Source of the DNA: CAYTMY01 sp964618075
Lineage (GTDB): Bacteria > Bacillota > Clostridia > Eubacteriales > Anaerofustaceae
Assembly: GCA_964618075.1 (NCBI GenBank)
Contig: CAZTZO010000028.1
Span: 1 to 14,705, forward strand
Length of the DNA stretch: 14,705 nt
Direction of reading: 5' to 3'
Positions within the stretch are counted from its first letter, which is position 1. The number at the start of each line of letters is the position of its first letter. Below the pieces are notes generated by a model. The model saw only the letters and a list, made by a program, of their open reading frames with translations, did not search any database and was not told the DNA's origin. Positions 1-7,056 of the stretch are shown piece after piece. The translations under genes and the position numbers were made by a program.

Positions 1-190
1 GAGCGCTCTCAAATTTTTCCGTCGGGTTGAAGGTTCTTTCAACAAGAGAGCCTGTCATCACGTTTCTTATTTTCGCTCTTACGAACGCGCTTCCCTTTCC
101 GGGTTTGACGTGTTGGAAGTCGACTATCGTAAAAACATCTCCGTCCATTTCAAAAGTAGCGCCTTTTTTAAAATCACTTGCGGATAACAT
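1..190 (-). CDS. efp: Elongation factor P, N-terminal part (cut by the window edge)
   Basis: Reading the minus strand from the ATG at 190-188 gives 63 residues of elongation factor P before the window ends; the rest lies outside. EF-P binds ribosomes stalled at polyproline stretches and promotes peptide bond formation. The visible part is the N-terminal KOW-like domain, with the family stretches FQHVKPGKG and RTFNPTEKFE. Lys32, in the PGKG loop, is the residue that is post-translationally modified in many bacteria. The start is supported by AGGAG (196-200, read on the minus strand) five bases upstream. The gene follows the DUF2344 gene on the same strand after a 77-bp gap that has no clear terminator, so some read-through from that pair is possible. 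The identification is firm although the C-terminal domains are not seen. Confidence 0.95.
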   Translation of the reverse strand, partial: MLSASDFKKGATFEMDGDVFTIVDFQHVKPGKGSAFVRAKIRNVMTGSLVERTFNPTEKFESA

Positions 191-230
191 ATATTCTCCT
201 TTATTTCAAAAAAATCAATTAATTCGTTTA

Positions 231-239
231 ATTGTACCA
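231..239 (-). promoter_or_regulatory. Possible extended -10 element for efp
   Basis: On the minus strand, TGGTACAAT (239 down to 231) looks like an extended -10 (TGn plus TACAAT), about 40 bases upstream of the efp start. I see no good -35 hexamer 16-18 bases further up. The spacing to the gene is right for a short leader, but this is a weak motif-only call. Confidence 0.3.
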
Positions 240-267
240 CAAAATACACTTTATAACCATACTATTT

Positions 268-930
268 TCATTCTACACGCAGTTTGTGTATTTTTTTTAC
301 ACTGCTTGAGCTTAGAGATGCTACATGAGAGATTAGATATTCGCTCAAAACGAAGGGGTTGAGCAAATCATCGTTTGATGCGCCTATGAGTGTTAAAATA
401 TTGATATTGTCATCTTCGTTTGTGGTTATCTTAAGTGAATATATTTTATTTCTTATGTTCGTAGTCTTTTCCGTGTGTTTTTTGTTGATTTTAGTAACGT
501 TCATATCCTCTTTTGAACTATACAGCTTGTTTAATTCTTCGACTGCTTTTTTTACATCGGAAACATTCGATAATTCTATTTCATAAAGTGCCTTTGAAAA
601 CAACGCCGATAAAGGCTTACTGTTGAGCGGCATTTGCTCGACGGTATTGATGATAAGCCCGTTAGGCAACACCTTACTAAGAGACTGATAAACCGTCATG
701 GCGCTGTCTTCTCCTGACAATTCCACATCGAAGTACTCCATATCGCTTGTGGCAAATAGAGGCAGTGGCGGCGTATACGACATCTTCTGGTGAGGATTGA
801 AGCCTTGTGAAAACAGAGTTTCCAATGAGGCTCTGCGAAATGCTCTTTGCAGGGTTCTTTGAAAGTCAAGGTGCGAGACGAATTTCATGACTCCGAGCTT
901 CTTATAGCATATTCTATATTTCAAATTCAC
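268..930 (-). CDS. Radical SAM-linked protein, TIGR03936/DUF2344 type
   Basis: The protein is about 220 residues and matches the DUF2344 family, which is found beside, or fused to, radical SAM proteins of the TIGR03960 type. The N-terminal pattern YKKLGVMKFVSHLDFQR followed by GFNPHQKMSYTPPLPL is characteristic. The molecular function is not known to me; the constant pairing suggests joint action with the radical SAM partner. It overlaps the end of that partner by about 17 bp, so the two are translationally coupled. The start is uncertain: GTG at 930-928 has the GGGAG only two bases upstream, while TTG at 924-922 has it eight bases upstream and gives MKYRICYKK, closer to the usual family N-terminus. 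No signal peptide or membrane segment is evident. Confidence 0.88.
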   Translation of the reverse strand: MNLKYRICYKKLGVMKFVSHLDFQRTLQRAFRRASLETLFSQGFNPHQKMSYTPPLPLFATSDMEYFDVELSGEDSAMTVYQSLSKVLPNGLIINTVEQMPLNSKPLSALFSKALYEIELSNVSDVKKAVEELNKLYSSKEDMNVTKINKKHTEKTTNIRNKIYSLKITTNEDDNINILTLIGASNDDLLNPFVLSEYLISHVASLSSSSVKKIHKLRVE

Positions 931-2710
931 ATCTCCCGTACCTTTTATTTATTCCACATGCGCTGCATTCGTCATAGCAGTTTGGTGTTGTCGTTTCGCT
1001 GTATGCTTTTTTTGCTTCGTTTACAAGAAATTCCTTGTCCACTCCGACGTCGATAAAATCCCACGGAAGCGTTTCTTCAAATGAAAAGCTCCTTTGCGCG
1101 AAGTCGGATATATGAAGAGAATTTTCTTCAAACGCTTCTATCCATGATTCGTATTTGAAGCTGTCCTTCCATGAGTCGAATACACAGCCTTTTTTGTATG
1201 CGCTGAATAATACGTCGTTTAATCGTTTGTCACCTCTGGCAAACGCTCCTTCAAGAACCGATATATCGCTTGCGTGGTAATTCAGCTTGACCTTTCTGTT
1301 TACGCTCTCGACAAGCAATTTCTGTTTTCTCTCAAATTCCTCGGGAGAGTTTTGAGCGAAAAATTCAAACGGCGTATGCGCTTTCGGAACGAAACATGCC
1401 ACGCTTGCCGTAAGGGAGGGGTATTTTGTTTTTAATCCCAGGTTTGCGCACTCAAGTAATATCTTATTTGTCAATTCTCCTATTGCAATAACATCGTTGT
1501 CTGTTTCATAGGGAAGTCCTATCATGAAATAAAGCTTCAGCTTCGTGTATCCGTTTGAAAAAGCAGAGGTTAAGGTCGTGATAATATCATCCTCGGTTAT
1601 GTTTTTATTCATAATATTTCGCATTCTTTGGCTGCCTGCTTCGGGCGCAAAGGTTAAAGACATTGTTCTGACGGTCCGCATTTTTTTAGCTGTGTCCATG
1701 CTGAATTTATCTATTCGAAGCGAAGGAAGTGAAACGCTGACCTTCTCATGGGCGTGCTTTTCATACAATTCGTCAATAAGACATCCTATATTTTTATAGT
1801 CGGTGCTGCTCAGAGATGAAAGTGAAATCTGCTCGTATCCCGTAGTTTCAAGAAGCTTATCCGCCTGTTTTAAAACTGTTTGTATTTTTTTCATGCGCAC
1901 AGGTCTGTATATAATCCCTGCCTGACAAAATCTGCACCCTCTCGGGCAGCCACGCATTATTTCAAGAGAAATACGGTCATGCACTGGCTCTGCAAACGGA
2001 ACTATCATCTTTTCGGGGTAATAAGCCGTATCCATATCTTTTATAAATAATCTTTTGACGGTTTTTTTCGTGACGGATTCGTTTATTGAAATATTAGGTA
2101 CATATACTCCCTCTATTTCGGAGGCTTCGATGAGAAACTGCTCGCGGCTAAAATCTTGCTTTTTGTGCAATGCATACAAAGATGTAATCTTTGCAACTAC
2201 TTCTTCAGCTTCGCCCACAACTATCATATCAAAAAATGTGCAAAATGGTTCAGGATTGACGCAGCATGAGCCGCCCGCAATAACTATAGGATCAGAATCA
2301 GCTCGCTCCTTCGCCTTTAGTGGTATTCTTCCCATATCCAGCATATAGAGAACTGTAGTTAAACACATTTCATATTGCAGTGAAAACCCGACGAAGTCAA
2401 AATCGCAAAGCGGAGTGTAGCTTTCAAGCGAATACAGCGGTATATCGTTGCATTTAAGCTGTTGCGCCATATCCTCAAGAGGCGCAAAACACCTCTCACA
2501 GCTAACGTTGTCCATATCGTTGAGCAGAGAATAAAGTATTTTGACTCCGAGGTGAGACATGCCAACCTCGTATGTGTCGGGGAAAGCCATTGCAAAGCGG
2601 ATATCCGCCTGCTTCGGTTCGATTACGTTATACTCTCCTCCGGTATAACGAGAGGGCTTATTTACATTATAAAGTATTTTTTCGAATAGAATTGATTTAA
2701 TATCGTCCAT
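914..2710 (-). CDS. B12-binding-like/radical SAM protein, TIGR03960 type
   Basis: This radical SAM protein has about 598 residues counted from the ATG at 2710. The N-terminal third resembles a cobalamin-binding fold (around TYEVGMSHLG), although I see no DxHxxG cobalamin-ligand motif. The radical SAM core follows, with the cluster motif CPRGCRFC; its three cysteines are about residues 255, 259 and 262. The C-terminus carries a small Cys-rich tail (CYDECSACG). The family is widespread in Firmicutes, paired with DUF2344, and its substrate is unknown to me. An in-frame ATG at 2755 would add 15 residues, but it lies inside the putative -10/operator region. The shorter start also matches the usual family beginning (ILFEKILYNVNKPSRYTGGEYN), so I prefer 2710, although its GAGG is very close to the ATG. 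Confidence 0.9.
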   Translation of the reverse strand: MDDIKSILFEKILYNVNKPSRYTGGEYNVIEPKQADIRFAMAFPDTYEVGMSHLGVKILYSLLNDMDNVSCERCFAPLEDMAQQLKCNDIPLYSLESYTPLCDFDFVGFSLQYEMCLTTVLYMLDMGRIPLKAKERADSDPIVIAGGSCCVNPEPFCTFFDMIVVGEAEEVVAKITSLYALHKKQDFSREQFLIEASEIEGVYVPNISINESVTKKTVKRLFIKDMDTAYYPEKMIVPFAEPVHDRISLEIMRGCPRGCRFCQAGIIYRPVRMKKIQTVLKQADKLLETTGYEQISLSSLSSTDYKNIGCLIDELYEKHAHEKVSVSLPSLRIDKFSMDTAKKMRTVRTMSLTFAPEAGSQRMRNIMNKNITEDDIITTLTSAFSNGYTKLKLYFMIGLPYETDNDVIAIGELTNKILLECANLGLKTKYPSLTASVACFVPKAHTPFEFFAQNSPEEFERKQKLLVESVNRKVKLNYHASDISVLEGAFARGDKRLNDVLFSAYKKGCVFDSWKDSFKYESWIEAFEENSLHISDFAQRSFSFEETLPWDFIDVGVDKEFLVNEAKKAYSETTTPNCYDECSACGINKRYGRCEFEI

Positions 2711-2744
2711 AGCCTCGCATTTTGAATAAATTGCGCTAATAGTC

Positions 2745-2774
2745 ATTATGCACATTATATATGTGCACGGTCAA
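2745..2774 (-). promoter_or_regulatory. Putative promoter of the radical SAM/DUF2344 pair
   Basis: On the minus strand, TTGACC (2774-2769) and CATAAT (2750-2745) are separated by 18 bp. Transcription would start near 2738, giving a leader of about 28 bases to the ATG at 2710. The spacer holds a 19-bp dyad. The call rests on motif and spacing only. Confidence 0.45.
2749..2767. repeat. 19-bp dyad, possible operator
   Basis: TGCACAT (2749-2755) and ATGTGCA (2761-2767) are perfect 7-bp inverted arms around TATAT. The dyad fills the spacer and touches the -10 of the proposed radical SAM promoter, which is where a dimeric repressor would bind. No T-run follows it, so it is not a terminator. The regulator is unknown. 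Confidence 0.5.
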
Positions 2775-2910
2775 CAAAAATGTTCTGTAGTGCAATTTAT
2801 AATTTCAATTTTTGGTTCAGTTTGCATTCAAAATTCGCATTATTGACCTTATTTTTAATAGTGTACCACACTTTTGACGATAAAAACAGGGTCGTTGTGC
2901 AACTGTTTTG

Positions 2911-2940
2911 TTGAATATGAAAATACCCTTGTGTTATCAT
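2911..2940 (+). promoter_or_regulatory. Putative promoter of the rnf operon
   Basis: TTGAAT (2911-2916) and TATCAT (2935-2940) are 18 bp apart, and the predicted start near 2947 gives a leader of about 27 bases before the rnfC ATG. Other TTGACC/TTGACG hexamers upstream (2843, 2874) lack a -10 at the right distance. I saw no clear Rex-type operator. A small dyad, AGTGT/ACACT (2860-2872), lies further upstream. Confidence 0.5.
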
Positions 2941-2973
2941 TATATACGGAAATAATTTTATTTGGAGATGGAG

Positions 2974-4299
2974 ATGCAAATCAACAAAGGTACATTCAAA
3001 AAAGGGATTCATCCTCCCTACAACAAGCAGTATACCGACAAATTACCTATTGAAATTATGCCTGCTCCCAAAGAAGTCGTATTGCCTATGTCAATGCATA
3101 TCGGTGCGCCTTGTACGCCGGTAGTTGAAGTAGGACAGTACGTACATGCCGGAGAGGTTGTCGGTAAGGCGGAAGCGTTTGTTTCCGCAAATGTACACGC
3201 GAGCGTTTCCGGTAGCGTTAAGACTGTCGAAAGAAGACTTACGGCTTCGGGACGCAAGGAAATGTGCGTTGTCATTGAAAATGACTTCAAGGATGATTTC
3301 ACTGACAAAATCGACAAGCACGACTCCGAGAACCTTTCCAATGAGGAAATCATCGAGCTGATATCTCAGGCTGGAACGGTTGGTCTGGGCGGTGCAACTT
3401 TCCCGACGAAGGTAAAACTAATGCCTCCGAAGGACGCTGTTATCGACCACATCATAATAAACGGAGCGGAGTGCGAGCCCTACCTCACAAGCGATCATGC
3501 GCTTATGAGAGAAAACCCTCAAAAGGTTATTGGCGGACTGAAAATATTGATGAAGGTTCTTGGGCTTGACAAGGGCTATATCGGTATAGAGGACAATAAA
3601 CCCGATGCGATTGAGGCAATAGCAAATGCAGCGGATGATTCTATCAGTATTTATTCTCTTTCAACTAAATATCCGCAAGGCAGTGAAAAGCACCTCATTA
3701 CCGCTATAACGGGAAGGGAAGTTCCTTCGGGAGCGTTGCCCGCTGCGGCAGGCTGTATCGTTTCAAACGCAGCTACGGCAGCGGCAATATACGACGCCGT
3801 AACAATAGGCGTTCCGGTTATTGAGCGCGTCATTACCGTGACGGGAAGCGGTATTAAAACACCGAAGGTTCTTAAATTCAGAATAGGCACAGCAGTCAGC
3901 GAGATCATAGAATACTGCGGTGGGCTTACCGACGATATTGCAAAGGTAATATTGGGTGGACCTATGATGGGCCCTGCTCTGTTCGATACGAATGTACCTG
4001 CTATAAAGGGTTCAAGCGGTATCCTTTGCTTGAATGCGAAGGACGCTTTTATAGATCAGCCTTCGAACTGTATCAAATGCGCCAAGTGCACTCAGGTATG
4101 TCCGATGGGACTTATGCCTATGTATATAGGGGCATACAGCGATCAAAGAAGATTCGACAAGTGTGAGGAATTCAATGCTCTCGATTGTATCGAATGCGGA
4201 TGCTGCGCATTTACGTGTCCTGCGCGCAGACCTCTCGTTGCCGAAATAAGAATAGCTAAAAAAGAAATAAACAATCTCAAAAGAAAGAACAATGCATAG
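2974..4299 (+). CDS. rnfC: Rnf complex subunit RnfC (NADH-binding, iron-sulphur)
   Basis: RnfC is the peripheral subunit of the ferredoxin:NAD+ oxidoreductase that exchanges electrons with NAD(H). The protein is about 441 residues, usual for clostridial RnfC. It has the N-terminal FKKGIHPP motif, the glycine-rich nucleotide-binding stretch GLGGATFPT (about 137-145), and two [4Fe-4S] motifs near the C-terminus: Cys366/369/372/376 and Cys405/408/411/415. The start is a choice among TTG 2962, ATG 2968 and ATG 2974. GGAG at 2964-2967 lies six bases before ATG 2974, and that start gives MQINKGTFKKGIHPP as expected, so I chose it. It is the first gene of a tight six-gene operon, and AGGAGG for rnfD follows its stop. 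Confidence 0.95.
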   Translation: MQINKGTFKKGIHPPYNKQYTDKLPIEIMPAPKEVVLPMSMHIGAPCTPVVEVGQYVHAGEVVGKAEAFVSANVHASVSGSVKTVERRLTASGRKEMCVVIENDFKDDFTDKIDKHDSENLSNEEIIELISQAGTVGLGGATFPTKVKLMPPKDAVIDHIIINGAECEPYLTSDHALMRENPQKVIGGLKILMKVLGLDKGYIGIEDNKPDAIEAIANAADDSISIYSLSTKYPQGSEKHLITAITGREVPSGALPAAAGCIVSNAATAAAIYDAVTIGVPVIERVITVTGSGIKTPKVLKFRIGTAVSEIIEYCGGLTDDIAKVILGGPMMGPALFDTNVPAIKGSSGILCLNAKDAFIDQPSNCIKCAKCTQVCPMGLMPMYIGAYSDQRRFDKCEEFNALDCIECGCCAFTCPARRPLVAEIRIAKKEINNLKRKNNA

Positions 4300-4311
4300 G
4301 AGGCAAGCAAA

Positions 4312-5265
4312 ATGAGTGAAAAATTACTTAGCGTAAGTTCATCTCCTCATATAAGAGGAAAGCAAACTACGAGAAGCATCATGACAGACGTGTTTATAGC
4401 ACTTATGCCTGCGAGCGTTCTTGCAGTGGTCTTTTACGGAATCAAGGCTCTCATACTTATTTTGGTAGGTATCGTGAGCGCTGTAGCGGCGGAAGCCGTA
4501 ACTCAGAAAATCAAGAAAACCGATGTAACGATAAAGGATATGTCGGCGGCGGTAACCGGTCTTCTTCTTGCTCTGAACATGCCTGTAAACGCTCCGTGGT
4601 GGATGCTTGTTATAGGCTGCGTCTTTGCCATAGTTGTTGTAAAGCAGCTTTTCGGCGGACTCGGCTGCAACTTTGCAAACCCTGCTTTAGCAGCAAGAGT
4701 GCTTTTGGTTGCGTCGTGGCCTAACAATATGACGGGCAACGCATTTCTGCCTGTTGATGCTGTCGCTTCGGCAACTCCCTTAGCCATAATAAAGGAAGGC
4801 GCAGGAGAAGCTGTTCCTTCGCTTTTGCAAATGTTTGTCGGAGGGCCTAACGTATACGGCTGTATCGGTGAGGTCAGTGCGCTTGCGTTGATAATAGGCG
4901 CAATTTACCTTATCTTTGTACGAAAGGTCATCTCATGGCATATACCCGTAACGTACATTGGAGTTTATGCTGTTATATCCCTTATATTCGGTGCAAGCAT
5001 AAGCGAGATGCTATTCATGCTTTGTGCCGGAGGTCTTATGCTCGGCGCTATCTTTATGGCGACTGATTATGTCACATCTCCTGCAACGGCGCTCGGTCAG
5101 GTCATATATGCTGCGGGCTGTGCGATAATAACATTTATTATCAGGATGTACGGCGGTTATCCCGAAGGTGTATCCTTCTCGATACTGTTTATGAATTTAG
5201 TAACACCTCTGATAGATAAATTTATAAGAATAAAGAAATACGGTGAGGTGAAGAAAAATGCGTGA
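4312..5265 (+). CDS. rnfD: Rnf complex membrane subunit RnfD
   Basis: RnfD is an integral membrane flavoprotein of the Rnf complex, related to NqrB, and helps couple electron flow to ion movement. The 317 residues start with SVSSSPHIRGKQTTRSIMTDV, typical of the family, followed by many hydrophobic segments. The covalent FMN site is expected at Thr155 in the stretch VDAVASATPLA; compared with the Dxx(S/T)GA(T/S) pattern, two positions differ (Ala for Ser/Thr, Ser for Gly). A strong AGGAGG lies about eight bases before the ATG. The 3' end overlaps rnfG by 8 bp, which suggests translational coupling. FMN attachment would need an ApbE-type transferase from elsewhere. Confidence 0.95.
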   Translation: MSEKLLSVSSSPHIRGKQTTRSIMTDVFIALMPASVLAVVFYGIKALILILVGIVSAVAAEAVTQKIKKTDVTIKDMSAAVTGLLLALNMPVNAPWWMLVIGCVFAIVVVKQLFGGLGCNFANPALAARVLLVASWPNNMTGNAFLPVDAVASATPLAIIKEGAGEAVPSLLQMFVGGPNVYGCIGEVSALALIIGAIYLIFVRKVISWHIPVTYIGVYAVISLIFGASISEMLFMLCAGGLMLGAIFMATDYVTSPATALGQVIYAAGCAIITFIIRMYGGYPEGVSFSILFMNLVTPLIDKFIRIKKYGEVKKNA

Positions 5266-5854
5266 CCTATTTAAACTTGCCGGTTCATTGCTCGTGATAT
5301 GCCTTGTGGCAGCGGGTCTGCTCGGTTACGTCAACAGCGTTACATATCCGATGATCGAAGAGCAAAACGCCCTTGCGGAAGCAAAGTCCAAAATGGAAGT
5401 TTTTGCAAACGCAGATGATATAACCGAAAGTATGGATAAAGAAACACTTAGTACGATCGCTTCTGAGATAGGAGCAACGACAGATAATCTTTGCGACATC
5501 TCATATGCAAAGAAAGACGGAGTTCTTGTCGGTTATACCGTAAAATCAGCCTCCAACGGTTTTGGAGGAACGTTAACGATAATAACCGGTATCGACATCA
5601 ACGGAAATATTACAGGCATGAAGGTGTTGAGCCACTCCGAAACAGCAGGGCTCGGAGCAAAATCCACCGACCCCGAATGGCAGGCTCAGTTCGTAGGAAA
5701 AAATGCCTCAGCCGAGCTTAAGGTTATTAAAAACGGTACTGCCAACGCTTCGCAGGTTGACGCGATCACAGGCGCGACCATAACGTCAAAATGCGTCACA
5801 AAGAACGTCAATTATGCACTCAAAGCGTACAATATTATAAAGGGAGGTAATTAA
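5258..5854 (+). CDS. rnfG: Rnf complex flavoprotein subunit RnfG
   Basis: RnfG is a membrane-anchored electron-transfer subunit carrying covalently bound FMN. The 198 residues show one N-terminal membrane segment (about residues 7-26), then an outward-facing FMN-binding domain. The flavinylation motif DAITGATIT matches the Dxx(S/T)GAT pattern, with FMN expected on Thr174. SHSETAGLGAK is another family signature. Translation starts inside the end of rnfD, with GGTGAGG upstream. The GGAGGT at the end of this gene serves as the ribosome binding site of rnfE. Confidence 0.96.
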   Translation: MRDLFKLAGSLLVICLVAAGLLGYVNSVTYPMIEEQNALAEAKSKMEVFANADDITESMDKETLSTIASEIGATTDNLCDISYAKKDGVLVGYTVKSASNGFGGTLTIITGIDINGNITGMKVLSHSETAGLGAKSTDPEWQAQFVGKNASAELKVIKNGTANASQVDAITGATITSKCVTKNVNYALKAYNIIKGGN

Positions 5855-5856
5855 AA

Positions 5857-6459
5857 GTGAAATTTGTCAAAACACTTACAAACGGAATATTTAAAGAAAA
5901 TCCGACCTTCCGTCTGCTTCTCGGAATGTGCCCGACGCTTGCCGTCACAACTGCCGCAATAAACGGTATCGGTATGGGACTTTCGACGATGGCTGTGCTT
6001 ATATGCTCCAATTTGTTCATTTCTCTTTTGAGAAACGTAATACCTTCAAAGGTGAGAATCCCGTGCTATGTAGTCGTTATAGCGGCATTCGTTACAATAG
6101 TACAGATGCTCCTTCAGGCATTCGTGCCTTCGCTGTATGAATCACTGGGACTTTATATTCCTCTTATAGTCGTTAACTGTATCATACTCGGCAGAGCCGA
6201 AGCATTTGCTTCGAAGAATACTCCCTTGCTTGCTGTGGCAGACGGTGTGGGAATGGGACTGGGCTTCACTCTCTCCCTTACCATAATAGCTTCCATAAGA
6301 GAAATAATCGGCGCGGGAACAATATTCGGTCTGAGCATTGCGGGAAGCGCTTATCAGCCTATGCTCATAATGATACTTCCTCCCGGCGGATTCCTCATTT
6401 TGGGTTCTTTGATGGGTATACTCAATAAAGTACTCGAGAAAAAGGAGGCGGCTAAATAA
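5857..6459 (+). CDS. rnfE: Rnf complex membrane subunit RnfE
   Basis: RnfE is a small integral membrane protein (200 residues, about six hydrophobic segments) that pairs with the homologous RnfA. Its signature LLGMCPTLAVTTAAINGIGMG includes Cys25, and a second conserved Cys is in VNCIILGRAEAF (Cys108). In Nqr/Rnf structures these cysteines, with those of RnfA, hold an intramembrane [2Fe-2S] cluster. The start is GTG, two bases after the rnfG stop, preceded by GGGAGG at good distance. The gap to rnfA is also two bases. Confidence 0.96.
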   Translation: MKFVKTLTNGIFKENPTFRLLLGMCPTLAVTTAAINGIGMGLSTMAVLICSNLFISLLRNVIPSKVRIPCYVVVIAAFVTIVQMLLQAFVPSLYESLGLYIPLIVVNCIILGRAEAFASKNTPLLAVADGVGMGLGFTLSLTIIASIREIIGAGTIFGLSIAGSAYQPMLIMILPPGGFLILGSLMGILNKVLEKKEAAK

Positions 6460-6461
6460 AA

Positions 6462-7040
6462 ATGAAACTGATATTAATTTTACTCAGCGCAATATTTGTA
6501 AATAACTACGTGTTGTCGCAGTTCCTCGGTATTTGTCCTTTCCTCGGTGTTTCGAAGAAGATAGATACCGCTATCGGAATGGGGCTTGCCGTTACCTTTG
6601 TTATGGCGCTTGCTTCTGCTGTAACATACGTTTTCCAGTATTATCTGCTTGTCCCGCTGCATCTTGAGTATTTGCAGACGATAACATTTATTCTCGTTAT
6701 AGCTGCTCTCGTGCAGTTCGTGGAAATGGTCATACAAAAAATAAGTCCGTCGCTTTATCAGGCGCTCGGCGTATATCTTCCTCTTATCACGACTAACTGT
6801 GCCGTTCTCGGCGTTGCTATAGTCAATATTCAGAAGGCTTATACGTTCCCGGAGGCTGTTGTTAATGCGGTCGGCGGTGCTTTGGGCTTTACTCTTTCAA
6901 TAGTCCTGTTCGCAGGCATAAGAGAAAGACTCGAGTTATCAAATATACCAAAATGCCTTCAGGGATTTCCTATCGCGCTAATATCTGCCAGTATCATGGC
7001 ACTTGCGTTTTTGGGATTCCAGGGCTTGATATCGTTATAG
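6462..7040 (+). CDS. rnfA: Rnf complex membrane subunit RnfA
   Basis: RnfA is the partner of RnfE in the membrane core. The 192 residues begin with a hydrophobic segment including FVNNYVLSQFLGICPFLGVS, the family signature. Cys25 and Cys113 (in TTNCAVLGVA) match the cysteines that share the intramembrane [2Fe-2S] cluster with RnfE. Comparable positions and wording in RnfA and RnfE show their common origin: GICPFLG against GMCPTLA, and TNCAVLG against VNCIILG. AAAGGAGG upstream overlaps the end of rnfE. Confidence 0.96.
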   Translation: MKLILILLSAIFVNNYVLSQFLGICPFLGVSKKIDTAIGMGLAVTFVMALASAVTYVFQYYLLVPLHLEYLQTITFILVIAALVQFVEMVIQKISPSLYQALGVYLPLITTNCAVLGVAIVNIQKAYTFPEAVVNAVGGALGFTLSIVLFAGIRERLELSNIPKCLQGFPIALISASIMALAFLGFQGLISL

Positions 7041-7056
7041 GAGGCAGTAAAAGAAA

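Noticed and set aside
27..362. Open frame of 111 codons on the plus strand
   Set aside because: It runs antisense to efp and the DUF2344 gene, has no family resemblance, and has no ribosome binding site. Both minus-strand genes are clear.
2711..2755. Longer N-terminus of the radical SAM protein from the ATG at 2755
   Set aside because: It would place the start in the putative -10 and dyad, has no ribosome binding site, and adds residues unlike the family.
2754..2774. TATAAT (2759-2754) paired with TTGACC as the radical SAM promoter
   Set aside because: The spacer would be only 9 bp. The CATAAT at 18 bp is the better partner.
2843..2910. Other -35-like hexamers (TTGACC, TTGACG) before rnfC, and a Rex operator
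   Set aside because: No -10 lies at 16-18 bp from those hexamers, and no TTGTTAA-type inverted repeat typical of Rex was seen.
4503..4787. Minus-strand open frames inside rnfD and the other rnf genes
   Set aside because: They are antisense shadows of well-identified genes, with no recognisable domain or start signals.
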